A DNA stretch of 42,241 nt from Muribaculaceae bacterium (GTDB lineage: Bacteria > Bacteroidota > Bacteroidia > Bacteroidales > Muribaculaceae). Under the pieces are notes generated by a model, which was given only the letters and a program-made list of their open reading frames with translations, had not been told where the DNA came from and did no database searches. This document shows, one piece after another, positions 31,501 through 40,062 of this stretch; the stretch's first letter is position 1; each line of letters begins with the position of its first letter. The position numbers were made by a program, and so were the translations under genes. The stretch covers positions 1 to 42,241 of the forward strand of contig JAMPII010000017.1 in assembly GCA_023662835.1 (NCBI GenBank). The letters run 5' to 3'.

Positions 31501-34308
31501 ATGAATTGCATTCTAAAATCAATTTTGCTTGCGGCATTTGCCGTATATATGCCGGTTGCCTTTGCAGCTGTTTCGGTGTATGATAATAAGGTGGAGCAAC
31601 TAACCATGCCTATAGGCGTTGACAATACAGTCCCACGGTTTAGTTGGAAATCTTTTTCCGACTCTCGCGGCTTTGTGCAAAAGAACTACCGCATTTTAGT
31701 TGGCTCCGACTCTGCCAGCGTTGCAGAAGGTAAAGCCGATATTTGGGATAGCGGCGTTTGTTCCACCAACCGTTCCTATCTGGTGCCCTTTGGCGGTAAG
31801 CAACTTAATCCGGCAACAACGTATTTCTGGACCGTGGCCGTTGAAGGTAACGACGGTTCGGCAGCAGTATCGCCCGTGGCCAAATTTACGACAGGTTTGT
31901 TCGAACCGGCCCAGTGGAAAGGAGCCAAGTGGATTGGATTAGAGCCTGACGGAGAGAAAATTGTGCCTTTCATTCATGGCATTAAGGTTCCGGAACATCT
32001 TCATAAGGGTCGCCTAATAGGGCGATACACATTGCCATTGCTGCGTAACGAATTCAAATTATCCGACAAACCGGTAAAATCGGCGCTGGCATTCGTGTGT
32101 GGTCTGGGCCATTTCGACCTATATGTGAACGGAGAGCGTCAAGGCGAACATTTCCTTGATCCAGGCTGGACAAAATATGACAAAGAGGCCCAGTATGTTA
32201 CGTTCGACCTCACAAATGCCCTGCGCAGCGGCGCGCAAAACGCCGTAGGCGTGATGCTCGGCAACGGATTCTACAACATACCTAACGAACGCTACTACAA
32301 GCTAACAGGCTCGTTTGGTGCCCCAAAACTAAAAATGGCGTTGTTGATCACATATGCCGACGGCTCGAAACAAACAATTGTAACCGACGAAAAGTGGAAA
32401 GCTTCAGCCGGACCCATAACATACTCAAGTATTTATGGCGGCGAGGACTATGATGCACGCCTGGAGCAGAACGGCTGGAACAAACCCGGTTATGACGCCT
32501 CACAATGGAAAAAACCGGTAGTAACCAATCTCGACATTAATCTGAAGTCGCAGCTTGGTACCCATCTGGCCGTACGTCACCAACTTCCGGTTGTGACATC
32601 GAAGATTAATGAAAAAGGAATGCGTTTGTATGATTTCGGCCAAAACTCATCGGGTATAGTTCGCATGAAAGTTAAAGGAAAGAAAGGACAGAAGGTTCGC
32701 ATGCGCCTCAGCGAATTGCTCAACCCCGATGGAACGCCCAATCAAAGTGCTTCCGGCGATCCATTCTATCTTGAGTACACTATTGGTAATGATTCAGTTG
32801 TGGAGACATGGCAACCGCAATTCACCTACTACGGTTTCCGCTACGGCCAGTTGGAGAATGCAGTCGACGCGACCGACGAGAACCCCGATTCGCTCCCAGT
32901 GCTCGTAGAAGTAACAGCCCTGCACACAGCGAATGCCGCTCCTCAAGTAGGCACATTTTACTGCTCAAAACCGTTGTTCAACTCTATTTATAACCTTATC
33001 GACTGGGCCATACGCTCAAATATGGCATCCGTTCTCACCGACTGCCCCCACCGCGAGAAAATAGGCTGGCAAGAGCAGAACTACCTGATGCAGAATTCAA
33101 TGCTATATAACTATGACTTGTCGTCGCTCTTTCCAAAAATCATGTCCGACCTTGAGGCGTCGCAATGGGACAACGGCACCATCCCTACCATAGCTCCTGA
33201 GTATGTGCGCTTTGCCGATGGCTTTGAGGATACTCCCGAATGGGGTAGCGCGTTCATAATCTGTCCCTGGGAAATATATCGATGGTACGGCGACGAAACT
33301 CTCATGCAACGTCACTATCCGGCAATGAAACGCTACATAGAATATCTAGGCACTCGCGCCGACAATAATATCGTAGCCTACGGTTTGGGCGATTGGTTCG
33401 ACATTGCTCCCGGTAAACCGGGCCGTTCGAAACTGACTTCAAACGGAGTAACCGCAACAGCTACTTACTATTACGACGTATTAACATTATCGAAGATTGC
33501 CCAACTTTTAGGTCACAACGACGATACAAAACGCTACACCCGTCTAGCCTCAGAAATAAAGGACTCCTATAATAAAACTTTCTTCCACGCCGACAAGGGA
33601 TATTACGATCGCAATTCGCAAACAGCCAATGCCATATCGCTCCACTTCGGTTTAGTTCCTGAAGGTCGCGAAGCCGATGTACTCAACGCCCTTGTCGACG
33701 ACATCCGTCAGCGTGGCAACGCACTGACAGCCGGAGATATAGGCTACCGATATGTGCTGCGCGCCCTGGAAGAAGGCGGACGCACCGACGTTATTTTCGA
33801 CATGAACTCGCAATACGACAAACCCGGCTACGGCTGGCAGCTTGCTCACGGCGCTACAGCGCTAACCGAATCGTGGCAAGCCTACGGATTCGTATCCAAC
33901 AACCATCTAATGCTCGGCCACCTGATGGAATGGCTCTACAGCGGTTTGGGTGGTATTCGCCAAGCAGACAATTCAGTAGCTTTCAATTCGTTGGAAATTA
34001 ATCCTTTTCCTGTCGGCGATGTAACTTCCGCTTCCACAACCTATCAAACTCCTTACGGTGTGGTTGCCTGCTCATGGCAGCGCTCGGCCGACAAATACAC
34101 TATGCAGCTTACCGTTCCGACCAACTCCACAGCAACTGTAACGCTCCCCGCGGCATTGGCCTCGCAGGTGCTCGACTACGGAACCCCGCTTGCAAAAGCT
34201 CAGGGAATCAGTAACATAATGCCGGCCACAAAAGGCAAAAACGACAAACTTACTTTCACAGCTGGCTCGGGAACCTACAGCTTTAGCGTGAAAAATCCTT
34301 TACCCTAA
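31501..34308 (+). CDS. GH78 alpha-L-rhamnosidase, exported
   Basis: This 935-residue enzyme should release alpha-L-rhamnose from plant pectin side chains or flavonoid glycosides by inversion. It begins with a signal peptide (about 22 residues, ending near FAAVS). Then come an Ig-like domain (NKVEQLTMPIGVDNTVPRFSW, typical of Bac_rhamnosid N-terminus) and a carbohydrate-binding sandwich (FVCGLGHFDLYVNGERQGEHFLDPGWT). The (alpha/alpha)6 catalytic barrel holds VLTDCPHREKIGWQEQNYLM and YGLGDWFDIAPG, and late in the barrel ALTESWQAYG and NHLMLGHLMEWLYSGLGGI. The C-terminal sandwich ends in GSGTYSFSVKNP. No type IX sorting domain is visible. It stands alone between the small-RNA candidate and recA, without a SusC/SusD pair. 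Confidence 0.93.
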   Translation: MNCILKSILLAAFAVYMPVAFAAVSVYDNKVEQLTMPIGVDNTVPRFSWKSFSDSRGFVQKNYRILVGSDSASVAEGKADIWDSGVCSTNRSYLVPFGGKQLNPATTYFWTVAVEGNDGSAAVSPVAKFTTGLFEPAQWKGAKWIGLEPDGEKIVPFIHGIKVPEHLHKGRLIGRYTLPLLRNEFKLSDKPVKSALAFVCGLGHFDLYVNGERQGEHFLDPGWTKYDKEAQYVTFDLTNALRSGAQNAVGVMLGNGFYNIPNERYYKLTGSFGAPKLKMALLITYADGSKQTIVTDEKWKASAGPITYSSIYGGEDYDARLEQNGWNKPGYDASQWKKPVVTNLDINLKSQLGTHLAVRHQLPVVTSKINEKGMRLYDFGQNSSGIVRMKVKGKKGQKVRMRLSELLNPDGTPNQSASGDPFYLEYTIGNDSVVETWQPQFTYYGFRYGQLENAVDATDENPDSLPVLVEVTALHTANAAPQVGTFYCSKPLFNSIYNLIDWAIRSNMASVLTDCPHREKIGWQEQNYLMQNSMLYNYDLSSLFPKIMSDLEASQWDNGTIPTIAPEYVRFADGFEDTPEWGSAFIICPWEIYRWYGDETLMQRHYPAMKRYIEYLGTRADNNIVAYGLGDWFDIAPGKPGRSKLTSNGVTATATYYYDVLTLSKIAQLLGHNDDTKRYTRLASEIKDSYNKTFFHADKGYYDRNSQTANAISLHFGLVPEGREADVLNALVDDIRQRGNALTAGDIGYRYVLRALEEGGRTDVIFDMNSQYDKPGYGWQLAHGATALTESWQAYGFVSNNHLMLGHLMEWLYSGLGGIRQADNSVAFNSLEINPFPVGDVTSASTTYQTPYGVVACSWQRSADKYTMQLTVPTNSTATVTLPAALASQVLDYGTPLAKAQGISNIMPATKGKNDKLTFTAGSGTYSFSVKNPLP

Positions 34309-34395
34309 CAAAGAGCAGTTAATACAATTTTGTTGATTTTCTGATGTTTAATTTATTTAACCTTAGTGAGCTGTAATTCGGCACACTTTTTAAAC

Positions 34396-34403
34396 TAACT
34401 TTG
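34396..34403 (+). promoter_or_regulatory. -7 element for recA
   Basis: TAACTTTG matches TAnnTTTG and lies 36 bases before the recA ATG. The -33 region has no TTTG at 19-21 bases. I could not identify an SOS-type operator around it. The 131-base gap between the GH78 gene and recA holds nothing else that I recognise. Confidence 0.4.
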
Positions 34404-34439
34404 TACTATCATCAGAAAACAAACAAAACAACATAAAAA

Positions 34440-35651
34440 ATGGAAAAAAACGACAAATCAAAAAAGCTGGCTCTCAAGAAGAAAGACACCTCCGACCCTA
34501 TGGTTGCAAAACGTCAGGCTCTTGATGCCGCCATGGAAAAAATAGAGAAAGCATACGGCCGCGGTGCAATCATGAAGCTCGGCGACGAGCAGATTGAAAA
34601 CATCGAGGTAATCTCAACAGGCTCGATCGCGCTAAATCACGCTCTTGGTGTTGGCGGATTCCCCCGCGGACGCATCACCGAAATTTTCGGTCCGGAATCG
34701 TCAGGTAAGACAACCCTTGCGCTCCACGCAATTGCCCAGGCTCAGAAAAACAACGGTATAGCTGCCTTGATCGATGCCGAGCACGCCTTCGACCGTTTCT
34801 ATGCGGCCAAACTGGGCGTTGACGTCGACAACATGCTTATCGCACAGCCCGACTCCGGCGAACAGGCTCTGGAGATTGCCGAGCAGCTGATACGCTCATC
34901 GGCTGTCGACATTCTGGTGATCGACTCCGTAGCTGCCCTTACCCCCAAATCGGAACTTGAAGGCGAAATGGGTGACCGCAACGTCGGTCTGCAGGCCCGG
35001 CTGATGTCGCAAGCAATGCGCAAACTGACAGGCTCTATTGCCCGTACAAACACATGCTGCATATTTATTAACCAGTTGCGTGCAAAAATCGGCGGTCTGT
35101 CGTTCGGACCCTCGGAAACAACAACCGGCGGTAATGCCCTGAAATTCTATGCATCGGTGCGTATCGACATTCGTGGTTTAACGCAGGTGAAAGATGGCGA
35201 TCAGCCCATCGGACGCCGAGCCCGCACAAAAATTGTGAAGAACAAAGTGGCGCCCCCATTCCGTGTTGCCGAATTCGACATACTTTATGGCGAAGGCATA
35301 TCTCACGAATCGGAAGTGCTCGACCTGGCTGTTGAGCTGGGTATTGTGCGCAAAAGCGGTTCATGGTTCAGCTATGGCGATTCCAAGCTGGCCCAAGGCC
35401 GCGACGCTGCCAAGAATGTGCTTGCCGACAATCCCGATTTGACCGATGAATTGGAAGTAAAAATAATGGCGGCGCTCAACGAACCCGGCACACAGCCGAC
35501 AAAGAAGAGCATCAAACTGAAATCAGCCGCTGTCGACGACGATAACGATTCTGCACTGGCTGCCGAAGGGGAGAATCCCCTGCCGCGCATCGACGACGAT
35601 TTTGTTATGGACGAGGACGACGATTTCTCGATCGACGACGATGTGAAGTAA
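34440..35651 (+). CDS. recA: Recombinase RecA
   Basis: RecA forms filaments on single-stranded DNA, drives strand exchange and triggers SOS self-cleavage. The 403 residues carry Walker A GPESSGKT (84-91), [12 protein letters not shown], the Walker B-like [12 protein letters not shown] and loop L1 around [19 protein letters not shown]. Loop L2 reads [16 protein letters not shown], one residue longer than the common KIGVMFGNPETTTGG and different in its first half. The protein is about 50 residues longer than E. coli RecA because of an acidic tail rich in Asp (from about residue 365, ending in FSIDDDVK). The lysine-rich N-terminus is also slightly extended. It is a single-gene unit with a strong terminator. 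Confidence 0.97.
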   Translation: MEKNDKSKKLALKKKDTSDPMVAKRQALDAAMEKIEKAYGRGAIMKLGDEQIENIEVISTGSIALNHALGVGGFPRGRITEIFGPESSGKTTLALHAIAQAQKNNGIAALIDAEHAFDRFYAAKLGVDVDNMLIAQPDSGEQALEIAEQLIRSSAVDILVIDSVAALTPKSELEGEMGDRNVGLQARLMSQAMRKLTGSIARTNTCCIFINQLRAKIGGLSFGPSETTTGGNALKFYASVRIDIRGLTQVKDGDQPIGRRARTKIVKNKVAPPFRVAEFDILYGEGISHESEVLDLAVELGIVRKSGSWFSYGDSKLAQGRDAAKNVLADNPDLTDELEVKIMAALNEPGTQPTKKSIKLKSAAVDDDNDSALAAEGENPLPRIDDDFVMDEDDDFSIDDDVK

Positions 35652-35671
35652 CCCCTCAGTAGTTAAAACGC

Positions 35672-35711
35672 AAAACGGGCTATGTGTCGCAATCGACGCA
35701 TAGCCCGTTTT
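35672..35711 (+). terminator. Bidirectional intrinsic terminator between recA and lptD
   Basis: AAAACGGGCTATG (35672-35684) pairs perfectly with CATAGCCCGTTTT (35699-35711). The stem continues with a T-G pair and GTCG/CGAC to a CAAT loop, giving 18 pairs. A and T runs on both sides allow it to stop both recA and the convergent lptD transcript. Confidence 0.88.
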
Positions 35712-35729
35712 ATGATATTGGTTTGGTTA

Positions 35730-38507
35730 TCAGTACCATGTTACGCCGTTGGAGTACGACGAGCGTTTGTCATACTTAAGATCCTGAAGCATCGACGACT
35801 TCACGGAAATGTGGAAGTTGTAGCTCTTATACGGCCCTACGGGCACGAAATTGGCGGTCATGGTGAAGCAATGCAGGTCGCGCGATACGTTGCAGTTCAT
35901 ATAAGCAATCTTGTGGGTATCGAAATTGTAGGAAGTTGAGAAACCGAAGTTCCAGTTTTTCGTTGGCTGAATCGAGCCTGAAAAGCTCAGGTTTTGCGTA
36001 AGGCGACCGTTATATTCCATTTTCTTGTAGTTAAACGACCCGTAGCCGTAGTTCACAGAATAGTTCACTGACAAACTCCACGGAATTGACCATTCCATAT
36101 AGCCGTCGCGCGAGAATTGCATGTCGTCCTCGTCGCTGCGCCCTTTAGGCTTGCGTCCGTCGGAATAATCCACCTCATATCCTTCGTCGTTCACCTCTTC
36201 TTTCTTCTCCTCCTTCTTTTTCTTGTTGCGTTTAAACGTGTTGTTGTTAAACGTATAGGAGAACGATGTTCCGGTGCTCGACAAGCGTCCCAATCCCTTT
36301 CCTGCTTCCAGACGGGTTTTGTTAACACGAACCGGTGTGCCCGACGACGATAAACCGTAGGTGTACACATCCCACGTTGCGTTCAGGTTCAAATTAAAGT
36401 TTTTCGTGAGCCTTAGCAGCAGCGATGTGTTTATATTACTCCAGTTCAGCGAGTCGGCCGCGAAGTTATAGCTCTGGCCAACAGTGAAATTCTCGATAAG
36501 CGAAATCTTTTTCTCGCCAATCGAGTCGTTGCTGTTCACCTTCATTTCAACGTTGTTTGCCAGCTGTACCGAAACTGTACCCGATTTTCCTTGCCCTGGA
36601 ACGCCATAAAGCGAGTTGGCAAAATATGAGTATTTACGCTTTATCAATTCTCCGTTCGAGTTGTAATACTGATAGTTACCGTAATATCCAAAAAATGGCG
36701 ACGAGAAGTCGGGATTGCCCGAAATCGACACCGAAGGTGTGAGCACATGACGGATCATTTTAACCTTATTCCCCCAGAATTTTGCCGGCTGAAAGAAACC
36801 GTATATTTTCGTGTCGAGCGATAGCGAGGCGCTGAAATCCCAAACGTTGTAGAACCCATAGGTTGTGTCGCAAACCTCCATCGACGCGTTCGGATCCCAC
36901 TGGCGGCGTATCTTGTTGGTGTACATCCTGTCGTCAAGCCGAATCGACGGCGTAACGTTGATGTATTTAAACAGCGAGAACGTTGCCGAGATAGGTATTG
37001 AATGCTTCATGGCGTTGCGCCAGTCCTTGATAAGGCTTTTCTGGAAAAATACGTCCTGTTTGGCTGTCAGTGAATTCTGGAACACACCGGTGTACGACAA
37101 CTTCACCTTCTCATACCAACGTTCGCGTCCCGACGAGCGCTTGCGTTTGAACGGGTAAACCTGCGACAGCGTGACTGTCACGTTAGGGAACGACACGGCC
37201 ATCGTCGAGTCCGACGTGCGTTGCGATATGCTGGCTGTTGTTGAGAACGACCATTTTGAGTTTGGCACACGGTAGGTCATGTTCACCGTCGACGACTTCG
37301 TGTTCTCCGTAAACGACGGCGAATAATATGAATTCAGGTCGTTGCGCGTGTAGCCGCTGGTGGTGAAGTTAACACTGGCCGACAGCGACATGTTCGGGTT
37401 GAACTTGGCATCCTGCATATGGCTCCAGCGCAACTGGAAGTTGGTTTGTTTTGAATAGTCGGGATTTCCTTTCTCGCCATATATCGTGTTCAGATAGCTC
37501 ATATGGAAACTGCCCGAATATTTGTAGCGCTTGGCATAGCTCGACTGTGCCGTCAGTCCCCACGAACCCTTCGTGTATATTTCGCCCGTAAGCGCAAGGT
37601 CAACATTGTCGTTGATGGCAAAATAGTAGCCGCCGTTCGACAGGTAGAAACCTCGGTTATAGTCGTCGCCGAACGTCGGGAAAATGATTCCCGACGAGTA
37701 CTTTTCCGAAAACGGGAAATAGCCGAACGGAACGGCCAGCGGTAGCGGCAATCCGGCCAGCACCATATAGGCCGGACCCGACACGACATTGCTCTTGGGC
37801 TTTACCTTAGCCTTGGTCAGCTGAAAATAAAAGTGAGGATGTTCGTGGTCGGAGCATGTCGAATAGCGTCCGTTCTGCATGTAATACTCGCCATTCTCCA
37901 TTTTCTTTGTCTGTCCGCCGGTGATGTATCCTTCGCCTTGCTCCGTAATCACGTTGGTGATAAATCCTCGCTCCGACTTGAAGTTGTAGGTCATGGTCTC
38001 GCTCTCATACTCGCCGCTTTTGTCGGTGAACACTGGTGTGTTCTGCAACTTTCCCGTCGAGTCGGGCGCGCCGACAGCCGTGACATTGCTGTTATCCATA
38101 TCCATTTTTATCTCAGCCGCCGAAAGCTGCATGTCGCCATATTCAACATGCGCATCGCCATACATGAAAGCCGAGTTCTGCCCCTGCATAATCATCGAAT
38201 CGGCAGCTGTGAAATTCACAATGTTGTCAATGTCCACCTTGCGGCGCTGTATTTTCTGCTTCGGTCGAGGGGTGTAAAGGGGTAGGGAGGCCGCGGCAAG
38301 CGAGTCGGAATCAACTTCCGAAATAAGCGTACGGCGCATGACCGAAGCGGCCGAGTCGGGCTTCAGCAGCGTGTCGGACGCCGTCAAGGCAATCGGAGTT
38401 GTTTCTATGTCAGGCAAATACAACAATCCGGGCGCTCCCATGGCTGAAATCGCACATAGCAGTACCGACACTAAAATTGTTATGTGAGAACGATTTATCG
38501 AACTCAT
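35730..38507 (-). CDS. lptD: LPS-assembly outer-membrane protein LptD (Bacteroidota type)
   Basis: LptD with LptE inserts lipopolysaccharide into the outer leaflet. The likely product has 925 residues, starting MSSINRSHITILVSVLLCAI, a signal peptide. A GTG 14 codons upstream lies at or before the predicted transcription start. An OstA-like N-terminal domain (about residues 90-250) includes NSAFMYGDAHVEYGDMQLSA and ENGEYYMQNGRYSTCSDHEH. A long barrel follows, with GLPLPLAVPFGYFPF, YSSGIIFPTFGDDYNRGFYLSNG and many alternating strands, ending GVTWY with an aromatic last residue. A lysine and glutamate-rich insertion (KRNKKKKEEKKEE) late in the barrel is probably an extended loop. It has its own promoter and shares a terminator with recA. 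Confidence 0.92.
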   Translation of the reverse strand: MSSINRSHITILVSVLLCAISAMGAPGLLYLPDIETTPIALTASDTLLKPDSAASVMRRTLISEVDSDSLAAASLPLYTPRPKQKIQRRKVDIDNIVNFTAADSMIMQGQNSAFMYGDAHVEYGDMQLSAAEIKMDMDNSNVTAVGAPDSTGKLQNTPVFTDKSGEYESETMTYNFKSERGFITNVITEQGEGYITGGQTKKMENGEYYMQNGRYSTCSDHEHPHFYFQLTKAKVKPKSNVVSGPAYMVLAGLPLPLAVPFGYFPFSEKYSSGIIFPTFGDDYNRGFYLSNGGYYFAINDNVDLALTGEIYTKGSWGLTAQSSYAKRYKYSGSFHMSYLNTIYGEKGNPDYSKQTNFQLRWSHMQDAKFNPNMSLSASVNFTTSGYTRNDLNSYYSPSFTENTKSSTVNMTYRVPNSKWSFSTTASISQRTSDSTMAVSFPNVTVTLSQVYPFKRKRSSGRERWYEKVKLSYTGVFQNSLTAKQDVFFQKSLIKDWRNAMKHSIPISATFSLFKYINVTPSIRLDDRMYTNKIRRQWDPNASMEVCDTTYGFYNVWDFSASLSLDTKIYGFFQPAKFWGNKVKMIRHVLTPSVSISGNPDFSSPFFGYYGNYQYYNSNGELIKRKYSYFANSLYGVPGQGKSGTVSVQLANNVEMKVNSNDSIGEKKISLIENFTVGQSYNFAADSLNWSNINTSLLLRLTKNFNLNLNATWDVYTYGLSSSGTPVRVNKTRLEAGKGLGRLSSTGTSFSYTFNNNTFKRNKKKKEEKKEEVNDEGYEVDYSDGRKPKGRSDEDDMQFSRDGYMEWSIPWSLSVNYSVNYGYGSFNYKKMEYNGRLTQNLSFSGSIQPTKNWNFGFSTSYNFDTHKIAYMNCNVSRDLHCFTMTANFVPVGPYKSYNFHISVKSSMLQDLKYDKRSSYSNGVTWY

Positions 38508-38548
38508 TCGTCGTCTCCGGCCTGAAAAGACCGTATTGTTTTGCAGCA

Positions 38549-38580
38549 CAAAGATACAACATGCCGCCGATTTATCGAAA
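38549..38580 (-). promoter_or_regulatory. Promoter of lptD
   Basis: On the - strand TATCTTTG (complement of 38549-38556) matches the -7 consensus, and TTTC (complement of 38577-38580) sits exactly 20 bases upstream as a one-mismatch -33 box. The predicted start lies near 38542, about 35 bases before the chosen ATG. A 9-bp inverted repeat covers the spacer. Confidence 0.5.
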
Positions 38581-38593
38581 CCGACGGCATGTT
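38558..38593. repeat. Inverted repeat overlapping the lptD promoter
   Basis: AACATGCCG (38558-38566) and CGGCATGTT (38585-38593) are perfect complements, with a partial inner CCGA-type pairing. It lies after the stop of the outer-membrane protein gene (38617) and across the -33 to -7 spacer of lptD. It could end the upstream transcript, although there is no T run, or bind a regulator. Confidence 0.6.
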
Positions 38594-38616
38594 AATTTTC
38601 ATTTTACGGCATGAGC

Positions 38617-39228
38617 CTAGAAGAAGTAGGCTGCTGTCACTGTCCAGTAACGGTTTTTACCGTCAATGTTCTTTGTGCTATTGTCAACGCCCGTTGCCTT
38701 CAGCGCGTTAGTCAACCCCAAGCCGTAGCTGGCGCCAACTTGCACCTTGCTCAGCAACTGCAGGCCGAAACCAAAGTTCCAGGCCCAATCAACACTCTTG
38801 TTGCGCATGGCATCGTTTATGGCGCGGCGCGACGTAAGGAACGAGACGCTGGGCCCGGTGGTTAAATAGGGCGTAACTATCTTGCCAACAACCGGCAATC
38901 CGATTTTATATTTCAGGTTAAGAGGTATCTCAATATAATCGCGGTTGTTGGTGCCCGATTCCTCTTCGCGCGCCCATCGGTCGTTGCGGTGAACATACAT
39001 TGCCGACAAATCGAAGCCCAAGCCAATCACAGGCACAGTGAACTCCGTTGTCAAACCACCGGTGAAACCCATGCGGTTGTCGGCATCAAGAACTTTCGAG
39101 CTAAAATGCATCGAGCTAACATTCATTCCGGCTTTAACACCAAACCGGAATTGAGCCGCTGTATGTTGTGCGCCAAAAGCCGCCGCTACCACTACTAACG
39201 ATAAAATAATTGTACGCAAAATTCTCAT
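38617..39228 (-). CDS. Outer-membrane beta-barrel protein (porin/PorT-like family)
   Basis: This 203-residue protein has a signal peptide (cut near HTAAQ). The mature part looks like an eight-strand barrel: FRFGVKAGMNVSSMHF at the start, GFTGGLTTEFTVPVIGLGFDLSAMYVHR, YIEIPLNLKYKIGLP (typical of the outer-membrane beta-barrel family with a conserved L-P-L-x-x-K strand), VTPYLTTGPSVSFL, and a last strand ending TVTAAYFF with aromatic C-terminal residue for the BAM machinery. Members are often called PorT family or opacity-like, and their function is generally unknown. It follows the lipoprotein gene by 25 bases and is probably co-transcribed with it. Confidence 0.8.
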   Translation of the reverse strand: MRILRTIILSLVVVAAAFGAQHTAAQFRFGVKAGMNVSSMHFSSKVLDADNRMGFTGGLTTEFTVPVIGLGFDLSAMYVHRNDRWAREEESGTNNRDYIEIPLNLKYKIGLPVVGKIVTPYLTTGPSVSFLTSRRAINDAMRNKSVDWAWNFGFGLQLLSKVQVGASYGLGLTNALKATGVDNSTKNIDGKNRYWTVTAAYFF

Positions 39229-39253
39229 ATGTTGTTTGTTATTGGTTATGAAC

Positions 39254-39751
39254 TTACTTCTGTATAGTATATTTAAATTCTGCTATATCTTCTTTTGTAG
39301 CGGCTTCTGCATTGACTGACATAGTGTACGTAAGTTTTGGTTTTACATTCACGCGTATGTGCAAAACATCCGAGCCTTTTCCTTTCTTCCATCGAATATC
39401 GAGAACTGCATCTTCTTCTGTGCCTATCAGTGGGGTCTTTGCAAGGAACGACAACACATAGCAATCATCTTGATATTTTATTGTTGCCGGCCTATCAGTA
39501 AATAATTGATTGGCAGGAACGCTGTGGTGTTTGTAAAAAGTTTCTGTTTTAAAATAACCCCGATTGATAACAATTGAATCAGGCTCCAAAATGCAATCTG
39601 GATTTTCTGTATTAAGCAAGTCATTTCCATCTTTATCTTGAACCGCAACGTTTAATCGGACAAATGTATCACGTATTATCATCTCCTCTTTTTCTTTGGA
39701 GCAAGAAAGTAATAATAAAGTGCTTATCAATATTAATATATACTGTTTCAT
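39254..39751 (-). CDS. Hypothetical lipoprotein
   Basis: The 165 residues start MKQYILILISTLLLLSCSKE, a classic lipoprotein signal (lipobox LLSC at about residues 14-17), followed by charged residues KEKEE. The rest has alternating strand patterns (RLNVAVQDKDGND, DSIVINRGYFKTET, DDCYVLSFLAKTP, VLHIRVNVKPKLTYTMSVN) that suggest a beta-sandwich of the kind seen in many Bacteroidales surface lipoproteins. I do not recognise a family. It precedes the outer-membrane barrel gene by 25 bases, so the two may work together at the outer membrane. A promoter lies at 39865-39896. Confidence 0.75.
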   Translation of the reverse strand: MKQYILILISTLLLLSCSKEKEEMIIRDTFVRLNVAVQDKDGNDLLNTENPDCILEPDSIVINRGYFKTETFYKHHSVPANQLFTDRPATIKYQDDCYVLSFLAKTPLIGTEEDAVLDIRWKKGKGSDVLHIRVNVKPKLTYTMSVNAEAATKEDIAEFKYTIQK

Positions 39752-39864
39752 AATATTTTTTATCTGATATTAATAATAATTTTTAAATCCTCATTGTGTT
39801 TAAAATCATCTGATTCTTCAGTGATAAAATCAAAGGAAAAATTAGTTGGGACGGTTTTGATGTT

Positions 39865-39896
39865 CAAAGATAAATAAATAAATCAACTTTCGCAAT
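39865..39896 (-). promoter_or_regulatory. Promoter of the lipoprotein-barrel unit
   Basis: On the - strand TATCTTTG (complement of 39865-39872) matches the -7 consensus and ATTG (complement of 39893-39896) lies exactly 20 bases upstream. A short palindrome TTTCG/CGAAA (39888-39901) overlaps the -33 box. Confidence 0.5.
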
Positions 39897-39931
39897 CGAA
39901 AATGTACGGTTAACAATTTGCAAAACAATAT

Positions 39932-39963
39932 TTTGGAGATGCGGCTATAAATCAATAACTTTA
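39932..39963 (+). promoter_or_regulatory. Promoter of the PEGA/Sel1 gene
   Basis: TTTG (39932-39935) is followed after exactly 20 bases by TAACTTTA (39956-39963), one mismatch from TAnnTTTG. The predicted leader of about 93 bases carries an octamer repeat and a perfect palindrome. The promoter shares the 311-base divergent gap (39752-40062) with that of the lipoprotein gene. Confidence 0.45.
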
Positions 39964-39995
39964 CGGTGCAAATTAAAAGGTTAAGTGCTATCTCT

Positions 39996-40028
39996 ATAAC
40001 CACATAACCACATAACCGTATAACCATA
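39996..40028 (+). repeat. Short tandem octamer repeat
   Basis: Four copies of an ATAACC-based octamer follow one another (ATAACCAC, ATAACCAC, ATAACCGT, ATAACCAT) in the leader of the PEGA/Sel1 gene. Such arrays can change copy number by slippage. Confidence 0.6.
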
Positions 40029-40049
40029 AACTTTCGCCAGCGAAAGTTT
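40028..40049. repeat. Perfect palindrome in the leader of the PEGA/Sel1 gene
   Basis: AAACTTTCGC (40028-40037) and GCGAAAGTTT (40040-40049) are perfect complements with a two-base centre, 13 bases before the ATG. Related cores occur at 30073-30086 (TTTCGCTAGCGAAA, just after the TPR gene stop) and 39888-39901 (TTTCG caat CGAAA). Confidence 0.65.
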
Positions 40050-40062
40050 AATTAATAACTAT

